DNA of 64,000 nt, from the NCBI RefSeq assembly GCF_030867095.1, contig NC_081828.1, forward strand, positions 51,995,434-52,059,433. Reading direction: 5' to 3'. The translations under genes and the position numbers were made by a program. The notes under the pieces are model-generated. The model was not told the origin of the DNA, did not search any database, and saw only the letters and a program-made list of their open reading frames with translations. Source of the DNA: Alligator mississippiensis (taxonomy: Eukaryota > Chordata > Crocodylia > Alligatoridae). Below are positions 63,037 to 64,000 of this stretch, in pieces. Every line of letters begins with the position of its first letter. Within the stretch, counting starts at the first letter, position 1.

Positions 63037-64000
63037 TAGGGGTGCACCAATAAAGATTTTTTGGGCTGATACCAATGGCCGATTATTAATGAGCTATATC
63101 AGCCAATACCGATGCGATTGCTGATATGCAAGCCCAGCAGCTTGGAGAGCAGTGCCTGACTGTTAAGTCTGGGGCATGGGGGGGCCTATCGAGGCCCCTG
63201 TGGTGAGGGAGGGAGTGGGGCTGGGGTTAAGGCAGTGGCAGACACTGCCCAGCTGGGGCAAGGCAGTGCATGGGAAGGAGCCCCGAGTGTGGCTCCTTGT
63301 GCCCCCCAGATCTGTGTGCAGGGCAAGGGTGGGCTGCCACTGCAGGCTGGGGCTGGGGGTGGTGGGCAGCAGCAGTGCCTGGGAAGAGATGCGAATCCTG
63401 GTAGGGGATTTCGGCTGGGGCTGCACTTGGGGTAGGCAGCAGCAGTGCTGGGAAGAGATGCCATGGGGAGCTACAGTGAATTTCAGGTGGCCATAGCCCA
63501 CCCCGTAGGCCCCCTTCTACTGCTGCCATGGCTACCTCGAGCACAGCTCTGGCCCAACCCCTCCACTGGGAAGAGCCAGGAGCTGCCCCCAGCCCCAGCC
63601 TACAGTGGCAGCCCACCCTCATCCCACACACAGATCTGGGGGGGGTATGTGCTCCCCATGTCTCCCCCAGAGTGCACGCAGTGGTGGGAACCTCCCCCCC
63701 CTTCCTGTGGCCCCCGTATAAGCCACTCAGGGCTCCATCCTATGTCCTGCCACTGCTGGGCAGCATCTGCCCCTGCCTCAGCCCCAGCCCTACTGCCTCC
63801 CTCACAATGGGGGCCTCAATTTTTGCCCCCATGCCCCTTCTCTCCAGCAGACTTACCAGCCAGACATTGTTCTCCCACCTGTCAGGCTGGCCATGTGTAT
63901 GCTGTGCTGCGCCCATGCACGCAGCATTTATTGGTGATATTATTGGTCACATCAGGCAAAAAAGCCAACTGCTGATAATGTCACTTTCCCTTTATCAGTG
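63037..64000. mobile_element. Large inverted-repeat (foldback) DNA element, cut by the right window edge
   Basis: It opens AGGGGTGCACCAATAAAGAT and the last bases of the window (CTTTATCAGTG) are the start of the inverted copy of that end. The inner arms are also inverted: CAGATCTGTGTGCAGGGCAA followed by GGGTGGGCTGCCACTGCAGG near 63308-63347 matches, in reverse complement, CTGTAGGCTG.../CAGATCTG around 63595-63637. Matching continues outward, through GAGGGAGG-type and GGAGCC-type words, over several hundred bases. GC-rich, non-coding; long frames through it are shadows of the palindrome. Confidence 0.7.

Larger units (their letters stand above)
38561..64000 (-). other. ACBD6: ACBD6 intron (partial), no further exon seen
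   Basis: More than 25 kb of intron. I looked for the preceding exon, which should encode a DRGHKELV-like first ankyrin repeat ending in INCQ, and did not find it. The DNA is dominated by hAT, Tigger-like, foldback, L2, MIR and LTR fossils listed separately. 39430-41770, 42300-43340, 43440-45750, 46350-47310, 50000-51590, 52140-54080, 54400-58370 and 60370-61810 contain nothing I can name beyond A/T tracts and small tandem duplications. Confidence 0.65.

Noticed and set aside
63163-63975. Long frames on both strands, Pro- and Gly-rich
   Set aside because: They fall in a GC-rich palindromic DNA element; both strands are open because of composition and the inverted repeat.
38561-64000. Search for the preceding ACBD6 exon (first ankyrin repeat)
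   Set aside because: No stretch on the - strand with the expected DRGHKELV...INCQ-like coding and splice sites was seen; the exon is probably beyond the window.

Overview
The window is nuclear DNA of a vertebrate. It carries the 3' part of the LIM-homeobox gene LHX4 on the + strand (four exons, 8973-18790) and, tail to tail with it, the last two exons of ACBD6 on the - strand (38530-38560 and 31909-32063). LHX4 next to ACBD6 is the arrangement known from human chromosome 1q25. The repeats are old CR1 and L2 LINEs, MIR-type SINEs, many non-autonomous hAT and Tigger-like DNA transposons and Ty3/gypsy-type LTR fossils. With the slow decay of these elements this points to a reptile-grade sauropsid, most likely a crocodilian or turtle. 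The species assignment is inference.

Layout: 1-8972 is an LHX4 intron (the first-LIM-domain exons lie upstream of the window). 8973-9175 encodes LIM domain 2, 14525-14679 and 16381-16552 encode the homeodomain and the start of the tail, and 18396-18790 encodes the C-terminus. Across the four exons 307 residues are encoded with no break, which would be residues 84-390 if the protein has the human length. 18791 to about 31900 holds both 3' UTRs and the intergenic space. 32064-38529 is the last ACBD6 intron. 38561-64000 is ACBD6 intron with no further exon recognised.

LHX4 encodes a developmental transcription factor of pituitary and motor neurons. ACBD6 encodes an acyl-CoA-binding ankyrin-repeat protein. 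They are not functionally coupled as far as the sequence shows, but AT-rich, TAAT-dense, repeat-free stretches in the intergenic space and the ACBD6 introns are candidates for LHX4 regulatory elements.

No undescribed gene system was found. The most unusual structures are a family of double-hairpin foldback elements (11099-11370, 11709-11973, 30247-30510, 62002-62380), a nearly 1-kb inverted-repeat element cut by the right window edge (63037-64000), a 71-nt near-perfect hairpin (47312-47382), hAT elements with internal minisatellites, and a CpG-rich solo LTR with a perfect 5-bp target-site duplication (48596-49251).
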